Assembly: GCF_001661345.1 (NCBI RefSeq)
Contig: NW_017962921.1
Location: 310,001-374,000 of the forward strand
Length of the DNA stretch: 64,000 nucleotides
Origin: Ascoidea rubescens DSM 1968
Taxonomy: Eukaryota; Ascomycota; Saccharomycetes; Ascoideales; Ascoideaceae
Reading direction: 5' to 3'
Program-made: the position numbers and the translations under genes
Shown: one piece after another, positions 29,888 to 41,416 of the stretch
Layout of the letters: every line of letters starts with the position of its first letter
Position numbering within the stretch: the stretch's first letter is position 1
Notes under the pieces: generated by a model
What the model saw: the letters and a program-made list of their open reading frames with translations, nothing else
What the model was told of the DNA's origin: nothing
Databases searched by the model: none

Positions 29888-30403
29888 ATGAAGCTCACAC
29901 TTGTTTTATCAACTATGTTATCAATTGCCTCAGTCAGAGCTGCTTTAGTTAAAAGACAGACTGAAGATGATGTGGAAATTGTAACAGTTGTTGAATCACT
30001 TTCAACAACTGCTGCCAGTATTACTGAATCGTTAGCATCCTCGCTCTCCTCAATTGCATCTGATGCCAGTGAATCATTGTCCTCTCTTGCTTCGGATAAC
30101 AGTGAATCGTCAGAATCGTCAGAATCGTCAGTTTCTTCTGAATCATCCGAATCATCTGCTGTATCTGAAGCCTCTGAGGCATCAGAATCGTCAGAATCCT
30201 CCAGATCGTCTGCTATTTCTTCGTTCAGTTCATCAATATCATCAGTTGCTTCTGATTTCTCTGAATCGTTGGATTCTGAATCTGCAGTAGCTGCTACAGG
30301 AACAGAAACATCATCCAACTTGGCCCCAGGTGTTTTTAATCCCTCGTTGAAAGTTGCATTATCGACATCTTTCGTCGGTGCATTAGCTTTAATATTTCTT
30401 TAA
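29888..30403 (+). CDS. Ser-rich GPI-anchored cell-surface protein
   Basis: 171 residues. Signal peptide 1-18 (MKLTLVLSTMLSIASVRA), a Kex2-type Lys-Arg at 22-23, a Ser-rich stalk (about 50-130) with SES/SSE units repeated many times, then LAPGVFNPSLKVALSTSFVG and a hydrophobic C-terminal tail (ALALIFL), the arrangement of a GPI signal. The stalk should be heavily O-mannosylated. No enzymatic domain. Similar short Ser-rich GPI proteins are common in yeasts and evolve quickly, so I give no gene name. Confidence 0.8.
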   Translation: MKLTLVLSTMLSIASVRAALVKRQTEDDVEIVTVVESLSTTAASITESLASSLSSIASDASESLSSLASDNSESSESSESSVSSESSESSAVSEASEASESSESSRSSAISSFSSSISSVASDFSESLDSESAVAATGTETSSNLAPGVFNPSLKVALSTSFVGALALIFL

Positions 30404-31982
30404 TTTGTTTTCTTTCAGTACAATTAAAAAGCTAAAATTTCTTTATCTTTTTATCTAATGGTGACTGCAACCTAAATTGTGGTTAGTTTTCTCTTTTATT
30501 GTTCTATTTCTATTTCTATTACTATTTGTTTCTATTTGTGTTTCTATTTCTATTGGTACTTTTCTGACTCTCTTTACTATACAATCGCTCAATAACCAAT
30601 TACTGCAGGCCACTCGCAGCTCGGCTTTTTTAATTTGGTATTAATGTTCTTAATTGTTAATAAACTCTCTATTACTACTATTTTTCGTCAAGTGCTTTTT
30701 TCTTTTCTTTTCCCTTTGATTATCTACACTAGTATTATCAATAAATAACAATGTAGCGGTTTATACAAAAAGAAGATATCACTCCCAAAACGTAGTATCC
30801 ATGCTATCACAGCTTCAGCAGATATTCTGTAATAGGACGAGCCCTCACTATCTGCCTGAGCAAAAAATTAGCTTTGGATAACAGCAGAGAGCGAGCCTCA
30901 CCAAATTACCACCACAGTGCTGTTTCGCAGGCAGGTGACCAAACCCTGATTTCTGCAAAGCCAGCCCAGTTCTGCGGGTGTTACCCTGCAGCGGGTTTAA
31001 CATGGTGGAACGACAATACGCTCGCGCAGGGTAGCGTTTTCCACCGCACTCACCTGTGCTGTCGGAGCTTAGCACGCAACAGATGTATGTCACTGAGGGA
31101 CGTTGCTACGCTGCTATCTTTTGCTGTTATCGCCCGGCCTGTGGCTGGACGCGCCTCTTATCAAGATTGATCTAAGATACTACCGCTGAAGCTGCAGAAT
31201 CTGCTGGAGACGATCGCACGACTTGAGCACCGGAATAGAGTTCGGATACTAAAACCGCGAAATAGAGTTTGCAGACACCGAAAATCAGAAAGGCTACACT
31301 GCATTTAGAGTTCCAACTCTAATTTTTTTTGTCACTTTTCCAAATCAAATAAGAGTGTTCTGCCAGTAACATGGAAACTAAGTTGCTTGGTGATGTTTTC
31401 TTTTTTTGCATTTTCCATAGGCTCAAATCCAGAGCGGTTAGATAGTAAATAATCTGGCTCACATTTGCACAGATTGCACTGATTCTCAGGGAAAAAGAAA
31501 GCTTTTTCACGATATTGACTGTTTTTTTTTAGTGCACTTTCTAATCCAAAAATCTTGATCTGAAAAAGAAAGCCTTTATGGTTTTAGCTTAATATTGATT
31601 TGCATTTACCTTTTTTTCATAATTTTCCCAACAGTTTAATCAACAGAAATTCTAAAAATTCTAAAAATGTTAAAAATTATCTTTCCTTCCTTAGAGTATA
31701 TTTTGTTTTTGTTTAGGAAACAAGATTGATGAGTTCATTTAACTCACCGACTCAAAAAAAAATATTATAAATTATTTCATTTTTCTCCAATTTTATTGAA
31801 TTCTGAATTTTGTTTTTTATTTATCTTTTCTCTATTCCAATTACATTATCTAACAAAAGAATAAATACATTGAATATATTGAATATATTTAATTTCGCTG
31901 AGATTGTCTTCCCCAAACAAACTTATTCAAAAAATTAATACAAATTTTATTCTCTAAAGCTCAATTGTATTCTTAATCCAAG
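30404..31982. other. Intergenic region holding a GC-rich structured segment
   Basis: 3' region of the Ser-rich gene (30404-30780, AT-rich), then the GC-rich candidate RNA locus (30792-31330, listed separately), then AT-rich promoter sequence of the permease (31331-31982). No protein gene seen. Confidence 0.5.
30792..31330 (+). ncRNA. Candidate structured non-coding RNA locus
   Basis: A sharply GC-rich island in AT-rich flanks with long-range complementary arms: GATAACAGCA (30877-30886) with TGCTGTTATC (31122-31131), CAGGTGA (30932-30938) with TCACCTG (31050-31056), and TACCCTGC (30982-30989) with GCAGGGTA (31026-31033), all nested. Around them lie GTAGTATC (30792-30799) with GATACTAC (31176-31183) and CAGCTTCAGC (30810-30819) with GCTGAAGCTG (31185-31194). 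These cross each other, as in a pseudoknot. At the plus-strand end an 8-bp palindrome TTAGAGTTCCAACTCTAA (31305-31322) is followed directly by T8 (31323-31330), terminator-like for pol III. The family is not identified. I looked for signature strings of RNase P, MRP, SRP, U1-U6 and U3 RNAs and found none convincing. Ends and strand are inference. Confidence 0.5.
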
Positions 31983-33608
31983 ATGGCTAATTCAATTAGT
32001 GATCTAGAAAAACAAGGCAAATTCTCCTCAGGAGAAGCTGAAGTTGAGGTTGAAGCTGGCATCGACGATGTCAAAACCAATGGTCTTGACAGAGAAGAAT
32101 ACGATCCTCATACTGGTGTTAAAAGAGGTTTAAAGACTCGTCATATCTCTATGATGGCCATTGCAGGAATTATTGGTCCTGGTTTGTTTATTGGAATTGG
32201 TCGTGGTCTTGCTCTTTGTGGTCCTGCTGCTTTAATTATCGGTTTTTTCATTGTTGGTTGTATGGGTTTGATTATGATGTTCAGTATCGGAGAATTAAAC
32301 ACTCTTTACGATTTCAATTTCAATACTCACGCTGAAAAATGGGTTGATCCTGCTTTTGGTGCCACTGTTGGTTGGTACTATGTCATCTTATGGATTTGCA
32401 ACGTTATTCAGGAATACGTCTCCTTCACAAATATTCTCACCTTCTACACCGACGTTGTTCCTATCTGGGGCTGGTTTTTAATCTTCTGGTTTGTCTTTAC
32501 TCTATATCAACAATTGGGTGTTGAAGCCTTTGGTGAAGCTGAATATGTTCTTGCTTTAACAAAATTGGTCTTCATTACTGCTTTCTATGTTTTCGCCATT
32601 ATCTATGCCGCTGGTGGTATCAAAGGTCGTTCTCCAGGAAATCCTTTCAAGGAAACTCCCTTTGCTGATGGCTTCAAAAGTATTCTAAACTCTTTTGTCT
32701 ACGCCGGTGTTTACATGTCTGGTATCGAAAGTATCAGTTTAACTGTCAGTGAATCAAAAAACCCCAGAAGAGCTATTCCATTAGCTGTCAAACAAACAAT
32801 GTTCAGAATCTTATTTGTCTATTTCGGTATTTGTATCAGTTACGGTATCACTGTTCCTTATGACCATCCTGCCTTGTCTTCAGAAAACAGAACAATGAAG
32901 TCCCCAATGACAATTGCATTCACCGATGCTGGTTGGGCAAATGCCGGTTACTACGTCTCAACTGTCGTTGTCATTACCTGTTTTTCCTCCATCAACTGTG
33001 CTATCTATCTTGCCAGCAGATCCTTATACAATCTTTCCCACGAAGGTTACGCTCCAAAAATCTTCCAAACACACAACAAAAGTGGTGTTCCATACGTTGC
33101 AATCCACACTGTCCATTTATTTTCCTTTTTGAACTTATTAACCCTTAGTGGTAGTGGAGCTAAAGTCTATGCCTACATGGTCAACATTTCCGGTGTCTGT
33201 ACTTTTATTGTTTGGTCTGCCATCTGTTTTACTCATATCAGGTTTAGAAAAGGTTGGTTGAAACAAGGCCACACTTTGGCTGAATTACCTTATATTGCTC
33301 CTTTTTTCCCTTATCTTACATACGCTGCGCTTGCTGTCGGTATCATCTTAATGTTGGTTCAAGGATGGAGTTGTTTCGACCCATGGTCAGCTCCAGATTT
33401 CGTTGATATGTACATCTTATTGCCATTATTCCCTGTTTTCTATTACGGTTACAAATATTACTTCAAAACCAAGTATATCAGCTACGAAGACATGGACTTT
33501 GAAACAGGAAAGAGATTCACTGGAGAACAAGTTGAAATGCTCAAAATCCAAGATCAAAATGAAAAGAAGAAACCATTATTTCATAGAATGACTCATATTT
33601 TCTCTTGA
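31983..33608 (+). CDS. Amino-acid permease (yeast amino acid transporter family)
   Basis: Plasma-membrane proton/amino-acid symporter with 12 predicted TM helices, 541 residues. It has VKRGLKTRHISMMAIAGIIG and GPGLFIGIGRGLALCGPAAL (TM1, with the conserved G-x-G unwound segment), and FVYAGVYMSGIESISLTVSE around TM6 with NPRRAIPLAVK after it. The cytosolic N-terminus carries Lys and acidic residues, typical of ubiquitin-regulated permeases. The substrate cannot be told from sequence. AGP2/AGP3/DIP5-like relatives are possible. Long, C/T-rich 5' region; no clear Gcn4 site noted. Confidence 0.9.
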   Translation: MANSISDLEKQGKFSSGEAEVEVEAGIDDVKTNGLDREEYDPHTGVKRGLKTRHISMMAIAGIIGPGLFIGIGRGLALCGPAALIIGFFIVGCMGLIMMFSIGELNTLYDFNFNTHAEKWVDPAFGATVGWYYVILWICNVIQEYVSFTNILTFYTDVVPIWGWFLIFWFVFTLYQQLGVEAFGEAEYVLALTKLVFITAFYVFAIIYAAGGIKGRSPGNPFKETPFADGFKSILNSFVYAGVYMSGIESISLTVSESKNPRRAIPLAVKQTMFRILFVYFGICISYGITVPYDHPALSSENRTMKSPMTIAFTDAGWANAGYYVSTVVVITCFSSINCAIYLASRSLYNLSHEGYAPKIFQTHNKSGVPYVAIHTVHLFSFLNLLTLSGSGAKVYAYMVNISGVCTFIVWSAICFTHIRFRKGWLKQGHTLAELPYIAPFFPYLTYAALAVGIILMLVQGWSCFDPWSAPDFVDMYILLPLFPVFYYGYKYYFKTKYISYEDMDFETGKRFTGEQVEMLKIQDQNEKKKPLFHRMTHIFS

Positions 33609-34984
33609 TTTGGAATGGTTTTTCAAGTTTATCTAGAATCAATTCCCTTTTCTTGGTTTTTTATTTATTTATTTATTGTTTACTCTTTTTTTGTTTTCTC
33701 ATTTATAGTTTTTATTCATTCGTATTTACTTTAAATTACCTCTATATTAGTCAATATTTTCATTTTTTACACTATTGAATTATTTCATTACTAAGTTTTT
33801 ATTCGGTTTTCAACCTTTAACAAATCTTTGTCTGAAAATTTTATAAATCACTTCAAAACAAGCTCTTCTCTCGACCTAGTCATTTCTCGTTTTCCTTAAA
33901 CAGAAACATCGAACTGAAAAATAAGTCAAACGGAAAATAATCATCACAAGACATTCCAAAAAATAACTAAGACATTCTCACTGCTGTTTTTCAAAGACCT
34001 AATCTCTCTCAAAGAACCCCAGTAATATTTATTCCTCTATTATTCATTTGGGTATTGTTCATTCTGATATTCATTTTGGTAATTGTTTTTGGGTTGGTTT
34101 TAGAAGAGCTGCATGTAGCTGCAACAATATTTTGGATTCACATAATATGCCGGACTGCTTGCACTAGCTCATCTAAACGCATAAGCACACGTTTGTGCAT
34201 GCCCAGAACCAGTGGTGTGGTTGGTTTCGCTTTGAAACCAGTTGTCAATGGTTGTCCAGCATTATTTATAAACATTTGGCTCACATTTTCTCGGTTCTCA
34301 CTCATATTTTGCTCCACCCAGCAAAAGAACACACCAGGCCCACAAAAAGAACAGGCGGCAAAAGAAAAGGCAGCAAAAGAAAAGGCTGGAACAACACAAG
34401 CCGGTGCTTTTGCCTCGCTTTCAGATGCCGGAGAGGCAGCTTACCCGGCGGAACATGCACACCCGCTCTACGCAGAATCCCAGCGCGTCGCGCATTTTCC
34501 GCTGCCCGCGCTTCACAGCCAATCAGCAGCGAGAACGCTCATCCTAAGGTTTCAAAACGCTTTTTAACTTAGAATTCGCTCTGCTGGAAATGTTTCACTG
34601 ATTCATTGCTTCTATTCCTGTTATTCCTTTACTCATAACCGCACCTGCCCATGATCCTCTTAAACTTCTGAATTTCTTTTCCCACAATTGCTACAATTCA
34701 TATAAATAATGCCCAACTTCTTTTTCTCTCAGCTTAGTTTTTCAATCTCATCGCTTCTTCCTCTCGTCTTTTGCTCTCCAATTTTCGCTACAGATTGGTA
34801 TTTATCACTCATTTGCTGTCTAACTCTCTTCCGCTCCTTTGTTATATTCGTACAATTATAATCCACTCTCTTTGGTTATACTTATTTATATTCTTTAGCG
34901 CAACTTCATCTCTTGTTCTGTTCTTATAGCTTCTCGCCTCACCTTACAATTTAACATTGCTAGTACCATATTTTGTCTTTTAAA
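33609..34984. other. 1.4 kb intergenic region with a GC-richer, hairpin-rich middle
   Basis: 33609-34090 is AT-rich. 34100-34570 is GC-richer with several short hairpins (GGTTTC/GAAACC near 34226, GCACA/TGTGC near 34190, and AGCTGCATGTAGCTGCA near 34108) and a CCAAT box near 34518. 34570-34984 is pyrimidine-rich leader of the next gene. The open frame over 34055-34567 has no family features. Confidence 0.45.
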
Positions 34985-35548
34985 ATGAAATACTCAGTCT
35001 CTTTATTTTCCTCGGTTTTGCTCTTATCCTCCCTTGCTTCCGCCTCAAAAGACTCCTGTAGTGAAGTCAAGAGCTCTCAATTGGAAAACTGTGGTGGTGT
35101 TCAAGATGATTATGAATGTGTATGTCAATTGCCAAACAATGTCTATTGGAACTACTTCTTTGACTGTGTTCAAAATGGCGGTGCTTCAGTCACTGAAGAA
35201 TATTTAGTTGACCTTAAATTTAGTTTGTGTGGTGACACCAGTGATATTGAAGACAAGGTCTTTTCATCCGAAGAAGTATCATCTTCGGCCTCTGAAGATG
35301 ACACTGATTCCTATGGAACACTCACTCTTTCTGATGATGAGGTCTACGAGTCTGCTACTGTTTCGCACAAACATTCAGTGTCCACTGGTGCTCCAAGTAA
35401 TGGTTCGTACACTGCTTCTCATTCACACTCTAACAACGGAACATATGTTAAACCAACCGTTGGTGTTATTAGTGCTAATCTTGCTGCAGGTCAAAAGGTT
35501 GCTATCTCTTCATCATTGTTGGGTTTATTAGCTCTTTTGGTCATTTAG
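34985..35548 (+). CDS. GPI-anchored cell-wall protein with a six-Cys N-terminal domain
   Basis: 187 residues starting at the ATG at 34985 (upstream frame has only TTG). Signal peptide 1-20 (MKYSVSLFSSVLLLSSLASA). A small Cys domain with Cys at about 25, 36, 45, 47, 61 and 82, containing YECVCQLP, recalls the CFEM fold of Ccw14-type proteins, but CFEM has eight Cys. A Ser/Asp-rich stalk with two NGSY/NGTY sequons follows, then a hydrophobic C-terminal GPI signal (ISSSLLGLLALLVI). It is probably a structural wall protein. Heme binding, the known role of some CFEM proteins, is unproven here. Confidence 0.78.
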   Translation: MKYSVSLFSSVLLLSSLASASKDSCSEVKSSQLENCGGVQDDYECVCQLPNNVYWNYFFDCVQNGGASVTEEYLVDLKFSLCGDTSDIEDKVFSSEEVSSSASEDDTDSYGTLTLSDDEVYESATVSHKHSVSTGAPSNGSYTASHSHSNNGTYVKPTVGVISANLAAGQKVAISSSLLGLLALLVI

Positions 35549-36539
35549 TTTATATTATAAAGAAAAAAAAATTGCTTTCTCTCCCGTTTTTAAGTTTTTT
35601 CCGTATTTTCATTATCTTTCATTTTAATTTTGAAACTTAATTATTTATTATAATTATTACTTGCTTAATTTTCATTATGATTTTTTTCTCTTTCAATTCA
35701 TTAATAACTACATTTTCATTCATTATACCTTATCTATTACCTTATATCTAATTACCTTATATCTAATTACCTTATTGTATATCTTAAATTTCGTCCACTG
35801 AATTAGTTTTATCAAATCAATAAATTGACTAATATGCTATTAAAATTATAACCCACTTCTTAATACATTTTTCATAAACCTCCATTCTTCAGCTCAACTC
35901 AGCCTGATTTCCATTCTTTCCAAATCCATAAATGTCTATTCAATAACAGTTAAAATTCACATTCTGCTGATAACTTTCTTTATTTTATCTCAGTACAAGT
36001 TCTATAAATAACATATTATTATATATTCTTAATCCATTCACTAAATATTAAAAATCACCAAAAACTATCAAAAATTATCAAAAATTATCAAAAATTATCA
36101 AAAAAATCCGTTGCTACGACAATCTTCTTTCAACCACCATAACGGATCTAATTTCAGGCTTATTCCTCAACATGAATTGTTCCTCCTGCTGCAAAATCTG
36201 CATTTATGATTACTGCAAAATATACATTTATGATTACTGTAAAACTCGAAATAGGTATTTGTATTGGATAAAGCATCGAAATGTGTTTTGATGACATATT
36301 TGTAATTTATTTTGGGCTTTTAAAAAAGAATTATTTATTATTATATTAATGCATAACAACTCGCCAAAGATAAAACGTTGTAAAAAAATCAAGAATATTA
36401 AAAATATTAAAAACATAACAATTATAGAAAAGATAAAAAAATAAATTAATTTAATAATTCAAGAAATCAAAAATGCAAATCAAATGGAAAAAAAATACTG
36501 CTGTTTAAAATAAAGGTTTAATCCCTTTTCTCAGTTTGA
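35549..36539. other. 1.0 kb AT-rich intergenic region
   Basis: Very AT-rich. Short tandem repeats: TATCTAATTACCTTA (35740-35775) and ATCAAAAATT (36056-36105). No gene seen. Confidence 0.5.
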
Positions 36540-38400
36540 TGACTATCATTTAAATATTAACTATAACTTTATTTTTCCAGCATTAGTTTTCCAATCTCCG
36601 AAATCTTCAATTCAAAGCATGCGTTATTCCAGATTCTGATGGAATCACAATTCGCCTTTCATCTTCTAACACGTCAAAGTCTAGAAGTATTTGTAGTTTA
36701 GCAGCTTTACAACGAGATTGAATATAAAGATGTTGTAAAGGATTTGTGATTTAAATAATTTTTTTCAATATTACTTGGAATTTCAAAAGCTTCAAAGTCT
36801 ACTAATAAATTATGATTCAATCGAGTAATTTTTAGCTTAGAAAGATTTTCCATATTTTTAATAGAAAACACTTCAATTTCACTCCATGAAAAATCAAAAT
36901 ACTCGACTTTGTTATATAAATGTTTTTCAAGTTTTCAATTATATTTCTAAAAATGTTAATTTCTCTTAATTTTTTAAAATTTTTTTCATTTTCAGCAGAA
37001 AACAACATCTCTTTAACGTTTCTAATTCAATTGAAACTTCCTTTTAAACAAACCAAATTGTTTAATCCTGATAAATTATCAATGTTTTTAACATTATTTT
37101 TCCAAAATGATAAGTTTTTCAATGCTTTTAAATTAATTTCAAATTCAATGTTTGATATGTTGTTTCTGTTTCTGTTTATGTTTAAATCAGTTAAATAGAT
37201 TAGCCTTCCTAACAAAGAAGCATCGCTGATACTATTTCTACTTAAATTTACAGTTCTCAAATCACTTAATCTTGATAGAGGTGATACGTCTTGAATTTGA
37301 TTATCAGATAAATTTAAAAATTTTAAATATTTGAAGTTACTTAGAGCTCCAGTGTCAACAATCTTGCATCCAGACAAACACAATTCAGTGAATAGGGTAT
37401 TATTTAAATTTTCAAGTCTTGTTAACTGGTCGCCTTGAAATACCACTGATTTGATTTTAAGAAAATGAGTGAAAGGTTTTACCTCAATTCTTGAAAAGGG
37501 GAATGAATGATTAAATCAAAGCCTCATAAACCAATTTAATTCTTTGAAAAATTTATTGTCATTAATTGTGAATTGATTCATTTCATTTATATTCCTTGAA
37601 ACTTTTGAGAATTGAGTGAAAAAATTTGAATCGATTTCAAGTTTTTTAATATTTGTAGCTAATAGACTGCTATACTTTGACATTTTTTTTGAAAAATAAA
37701 GAACTTGTACCAATGAAGTCAAAAGTTAAAAAAATGTTGTGTTGTTCGTCGAGTAGGTTCTATATTTAATTTCAGTTCACTGATTGAAGAACCAAAAATA
37801 ATCAGAAACGTCCACTAGAAAACCACTAACATCAATAATAATCTGTTCCAAAACACTTGAGTTGAGAAGTATTAATAATTTTGTAAATTGATTCAAAACT
37901 TCATATTTATTGTCAAAACCTTGAATGTTATTTAGCCTTAAGAACTCAAAATTGGAAATTGAGTTATTGTTATAAATAATAAGATTGATTTTTTTGCAAA
38001 TCTTTGGGTTTTTTTAGAATATCAAATAATAGATCAGAGGTCGCTTCATTCAATTCAAAAACATTTAAAGATAGTGTAAGATTTCGAACTAATTTTGTGT
38101 TTTCACGGCTATCTACTAAAAATTCCAAGCCCTCAAAATACAAAGTATCTTTTGGTATACTGAATGTTATGTTATTATAAGGATCATTATCATAGTTATC
38201 CTAATGATCCTCATAAAAGTGATTATTATTAACTTCATTATCAACATTATCAGAAATAAAGTAGAATCTTGATTTAATAGAATAACTGCAATATTGATAG
38301 TCTTTGGTAAGATGTATAAAAGCAGAATTATATAACTTTGAAACAGCACTTGATCCGTTGAGTGTGAGATTTGGTAGGGTAGATGAGAATTGAATATGTT
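36540..38400 (-). pseudogene. Decayed F-box/LRR-family gene
   Basis: Minus-strand fragments read in order. From about 38390: LPNLTLNGSSAVSKLYNSAF, then LYFEGLEFLVDSRENTKLVR, then LSLNVFELNEATSDLLFDIL. From 37722-37516: KKLEIDSNFFTQFSKVSRNI. From 37446-37027 come SDS22-type leucine-rich repeats (LKFLNLSDNQIQDVSPLSRL, LRTVNLSRNSISDASLLGRL). A last piece VEYFDFSWSEIEVFSIKNME lies near 36900-36850. The fragments are interrupted by several in-frame stops (two of them TGA, at 37513-37515 and 37024-37026, where the frame simply continues) and at least one frame change near 36920. Same family as the copies at 40458 and 41417. Confidence 0.6.
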
Positions 38401-39227
38401 ATATTAAGAGGTGAGTATATCGTAGCTATAGTTTCAATATTGAATATAGATATGAATGTAAGTGTGGACATCAATATCAATATCAACATCAATATAGATA
38501 TTCACTGCATTATTTATATGAAAGAATATGAAAGAAAGTATGAATCGATTATTTCGTTATTTACATTATTAGCTAAAAGTGTTTTTAGCCATTCGGTTTG
38601 CAAATATTTTGTTGAATTCATTGTAATTTCTATTAGTATAAAGAAAACAGTGCAGTTTGCCTAATAGTTATTGATACTTTTTGAAACGAACCATTTAATA
38701 TCTGGTTCTTGAAAAATATTTCCAAATATATCAAGTGTATGTATGCAGTAATATGCAATATCAAGTTGGATGTGCATATTGAATCAATTAAAGAATATGG
38801 AACAATATCAAAAATGTGATTTAGGAGCTTTATTATTTTGTAAAATGAATTAAAGTGGTAAGGTTAAAACAGAAAAGACCTCTTAATAGTGTACTTTAAA
38901 ATTCTCATGGTCTAATATCTGCTTTATAAAACCCTCTAACCTGGCTTATCTTTTGGATATTCAAGTCAACATCAATAAAACTAACGTATAGTTTTATAGT
39001 TTTTTGTTTTTTGTTTTTTTTAAGTAATACTTTATATTTTAGTATAATCAAAAAATCTAATTTGTTTGACATCTGTTGAATTTCTTTCGATGTGACTTTA
39101 AATTCAGCTCAACTCAATGTTTTTATAATCAATTCTTTTTCCTTTTCTGATATATACTTTGAATTGATCCCCAGTGGTTGAAACATCCCATTGATGGTTC
39201 TATTATTACTCCATGACAAGTCTTTCT

Positions 39228-39310
39228 AAAACGGATCTTCTTTAAAGGCAAACCCAAAAAAGTAGAATAGTTTGTCTCTGGAAATTAAAACATGGTTGAA
39301 TATCTGAAAG
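39228..39310 (-). pseudogene. Fragment resembling the F-box region of the same family
   Basis: Minus-strand frame FNHVLISRDKLFYFFGFAF then KEDPF and stop. It aligns with FKNILVSNQLFYYKQSYL of the copy at 41417. Nothing continuous is left on either side. Short and degenerate, hence low confidence. Confidence 0.35.
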
Positions 39311-40134
39311 TGGACACAGATTGCAAGTGGTGGACTAGCATAACAAAACAGGAGTGTTACTACTAGCACTAAAACATCAATTAACATCAAGAAATCAGTA
39401 CCACCAAATAGTATTCAATATTGATTTAGATTCCAAACAGAAAAGACCAAAATAAACAACGAATAATGTCAAAACCAAACCTTTCTAATGAATTTTTAAA
39501 AAATTTCCTTAACGGAAAAACATGCTGGCATTTATTCCAAAATAATTGCATATACTTGCATATACTTTCATACAATCTACCATATTTACGGAACAAGCGT
39601 TTATTGGACAATTAAATTCATCTTTTTGTTCCTCTTCTGCTTCTTTTGCTTCTTTTGTTTCTTATGCTTTCAATGCAAACACAAACAAAGTGGTTGGGAA
39701 TTGAAAGCATATAAACGATAACATCTATGTACAATTGGTTCATCTTGATCTCATTTTTTGAATCAAGTATCTGCATTATATCAAGAGGATGATGGGAGCT
39801 GAAAAAGCTGCTGAATTGTTAGTATTGTGGTGGTGGCAACTGTAGCACTTGCAACAAATGCCAAAAGAGAGGTAAGCGCTAGGGTATTGGATCAAGATGG
39901 TGTGCTATTTGAGCTGAATCAATAATAACAATATCCAATTGAGCCATTTACTTAAGTGTTACTCTGAGAGATGAGGCCACCACAAGAGCTATGCTTGAAT
40001 CGGAATTGCAAAGAGATGATTGAAGATGATACTTCAAAACACATCACATTGAAGTTCTATTATTTTAAACAGCTATTGAATACTTCAGATTGATTATTGA
40101 ATATTTTGTCTGATTGGAATACTACTACTATTCT

Positions 40135-41416
40135 CTTCTCTGTTATTGTTATTTCTGAACACTGCTACTTTACAACATGATTATCACAGATTAAATAATA
40201 CATTTGATATATATAGGTTTTTCATTGAACGTAGTCCAGTCAAGTCCATATTTTATTATTGATTTTATTTGATGGGAAATATGTATATATAGTATTACCC
40301 AGAACAATACTTAATTGGATAAGAAAATACATTCATCAATATGTCTTCAAATGTGCTCCTACCTGGTTATCAAAATATATAAGCATATTGAGTTATTTTT
40401 ATCCATTTAAATCTTTCTTATTACCAAACTAACATAAAAATTGATTTACTTAATACAATGGACTAGTTTCACACAATTCAAGCAAAATAGAACACCTTCA
40501 GCTTTTTTTTTATATTAGTATCGATTCATTTGAAACCACACAATTGTACAATTTCAATAAAATTTGTAGATTTGGAAATTTGATACTAAATAATCCAAAT
40601 GATTTAAAGGATATTACAATTTGCTTTGGATATTCAAAGTGGAATAAGTTACCAGAACACTTTAAAACACCTTGTATTAAATCTCATAATCGACATAAAA
40701 TTGGCCATATATACTCTGATGATTAATATGATCGATTGTATGAAAACTTGATTGATATAAACTTAGATCGTGCTTCATACTTTCTTAAATTTAATAGAAA
40801 CAATTTAAATCATATTAATATCAGAAATATTGAAACTCCATTTAAAGATTTATTAAAAATTGTTTATGATAAAGTATATATAATTGGAAACTTTAATAAT
40901 TGAAATAAATCCAGCTGCACTTATGGAAAGTTCGACATTTGGGGCTTCATAGTGCTGTTGATTGTGAATTAAAACAATATTGATGGTTTTTCAGTTACAT
41001 TGACTATATAAGTTTGTGTTTTGATTACGTTTTTATGGTTTGCTGGACAGATGTTTTAGTAATTAAGAATGTTTGATACTTTACTACATCAAAAACCAAA
41101 CATAGCGTTATTATCAGTACGATAAATCTACTATCACTGTCACTGCTGAATAAAGTTACTTTAAAACATGGGAATCACAGATCAAATTGTCTTTTTGATA
41201 TATATGAACTCTTCATTGAGTATAATCCAGCCAGGACCATATTGTCCCAGTGGTTCCATTAGATGTTCAGTATCGTCACAGGTTATTATCCATCAAGAAG
41301 TCTTCAAATATGGTCATATCTGATTATCAAAGATACATAAATACTTTGAGTATTCTTCTTCCATTTATGTCTATCACCATCATTAGATCGACACGTTGAT
41401 TGATTCACTTTACACA
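40135..41416. repeat. Duplicated promoter/5' unit of the F-box/LRR copies
   Basis: About 300 bases upstream of the ATG at 40458 resemble those upstream of the ATG at 41417. Shared landmarks in order are ACACTGCTACTTTA-like, CATGnnnATCACAGAT, TTGATATATAT, TTCATTGA, AGTCCAGTCA/ATCCAGCCA, GTCTTCAAATnTG, CTGGTTATCAAA/CTGATTATCAAAG, and TTnTACACAATGGA. The spacing between the two starts is 959 bases, consistent with an old tandem duplication. Confidence 0.6.
40458..40912 (+). pseudogene. Internally deleted copy of the F-box/LRR gene
   Basis: Starts with ATG in a context like that of the copy at 41417. The F-box part (about 380 bases relative to that copy) is absent. From 40515 it reads DSFETTQLYNFNKICRFGNL, then LNNPNDLKDITICFGYSKWN, matching KINKIGKAILNNSKDLKNVT...HPSWNK of the other copy. 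A stop (TAA, 40724-40726) is followed by in-frame YDRLYENLIDINLDRASYFL, matching KVYKNLIEASFLYDSYFF. The LRR part is missing. Confidence 0.55.
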
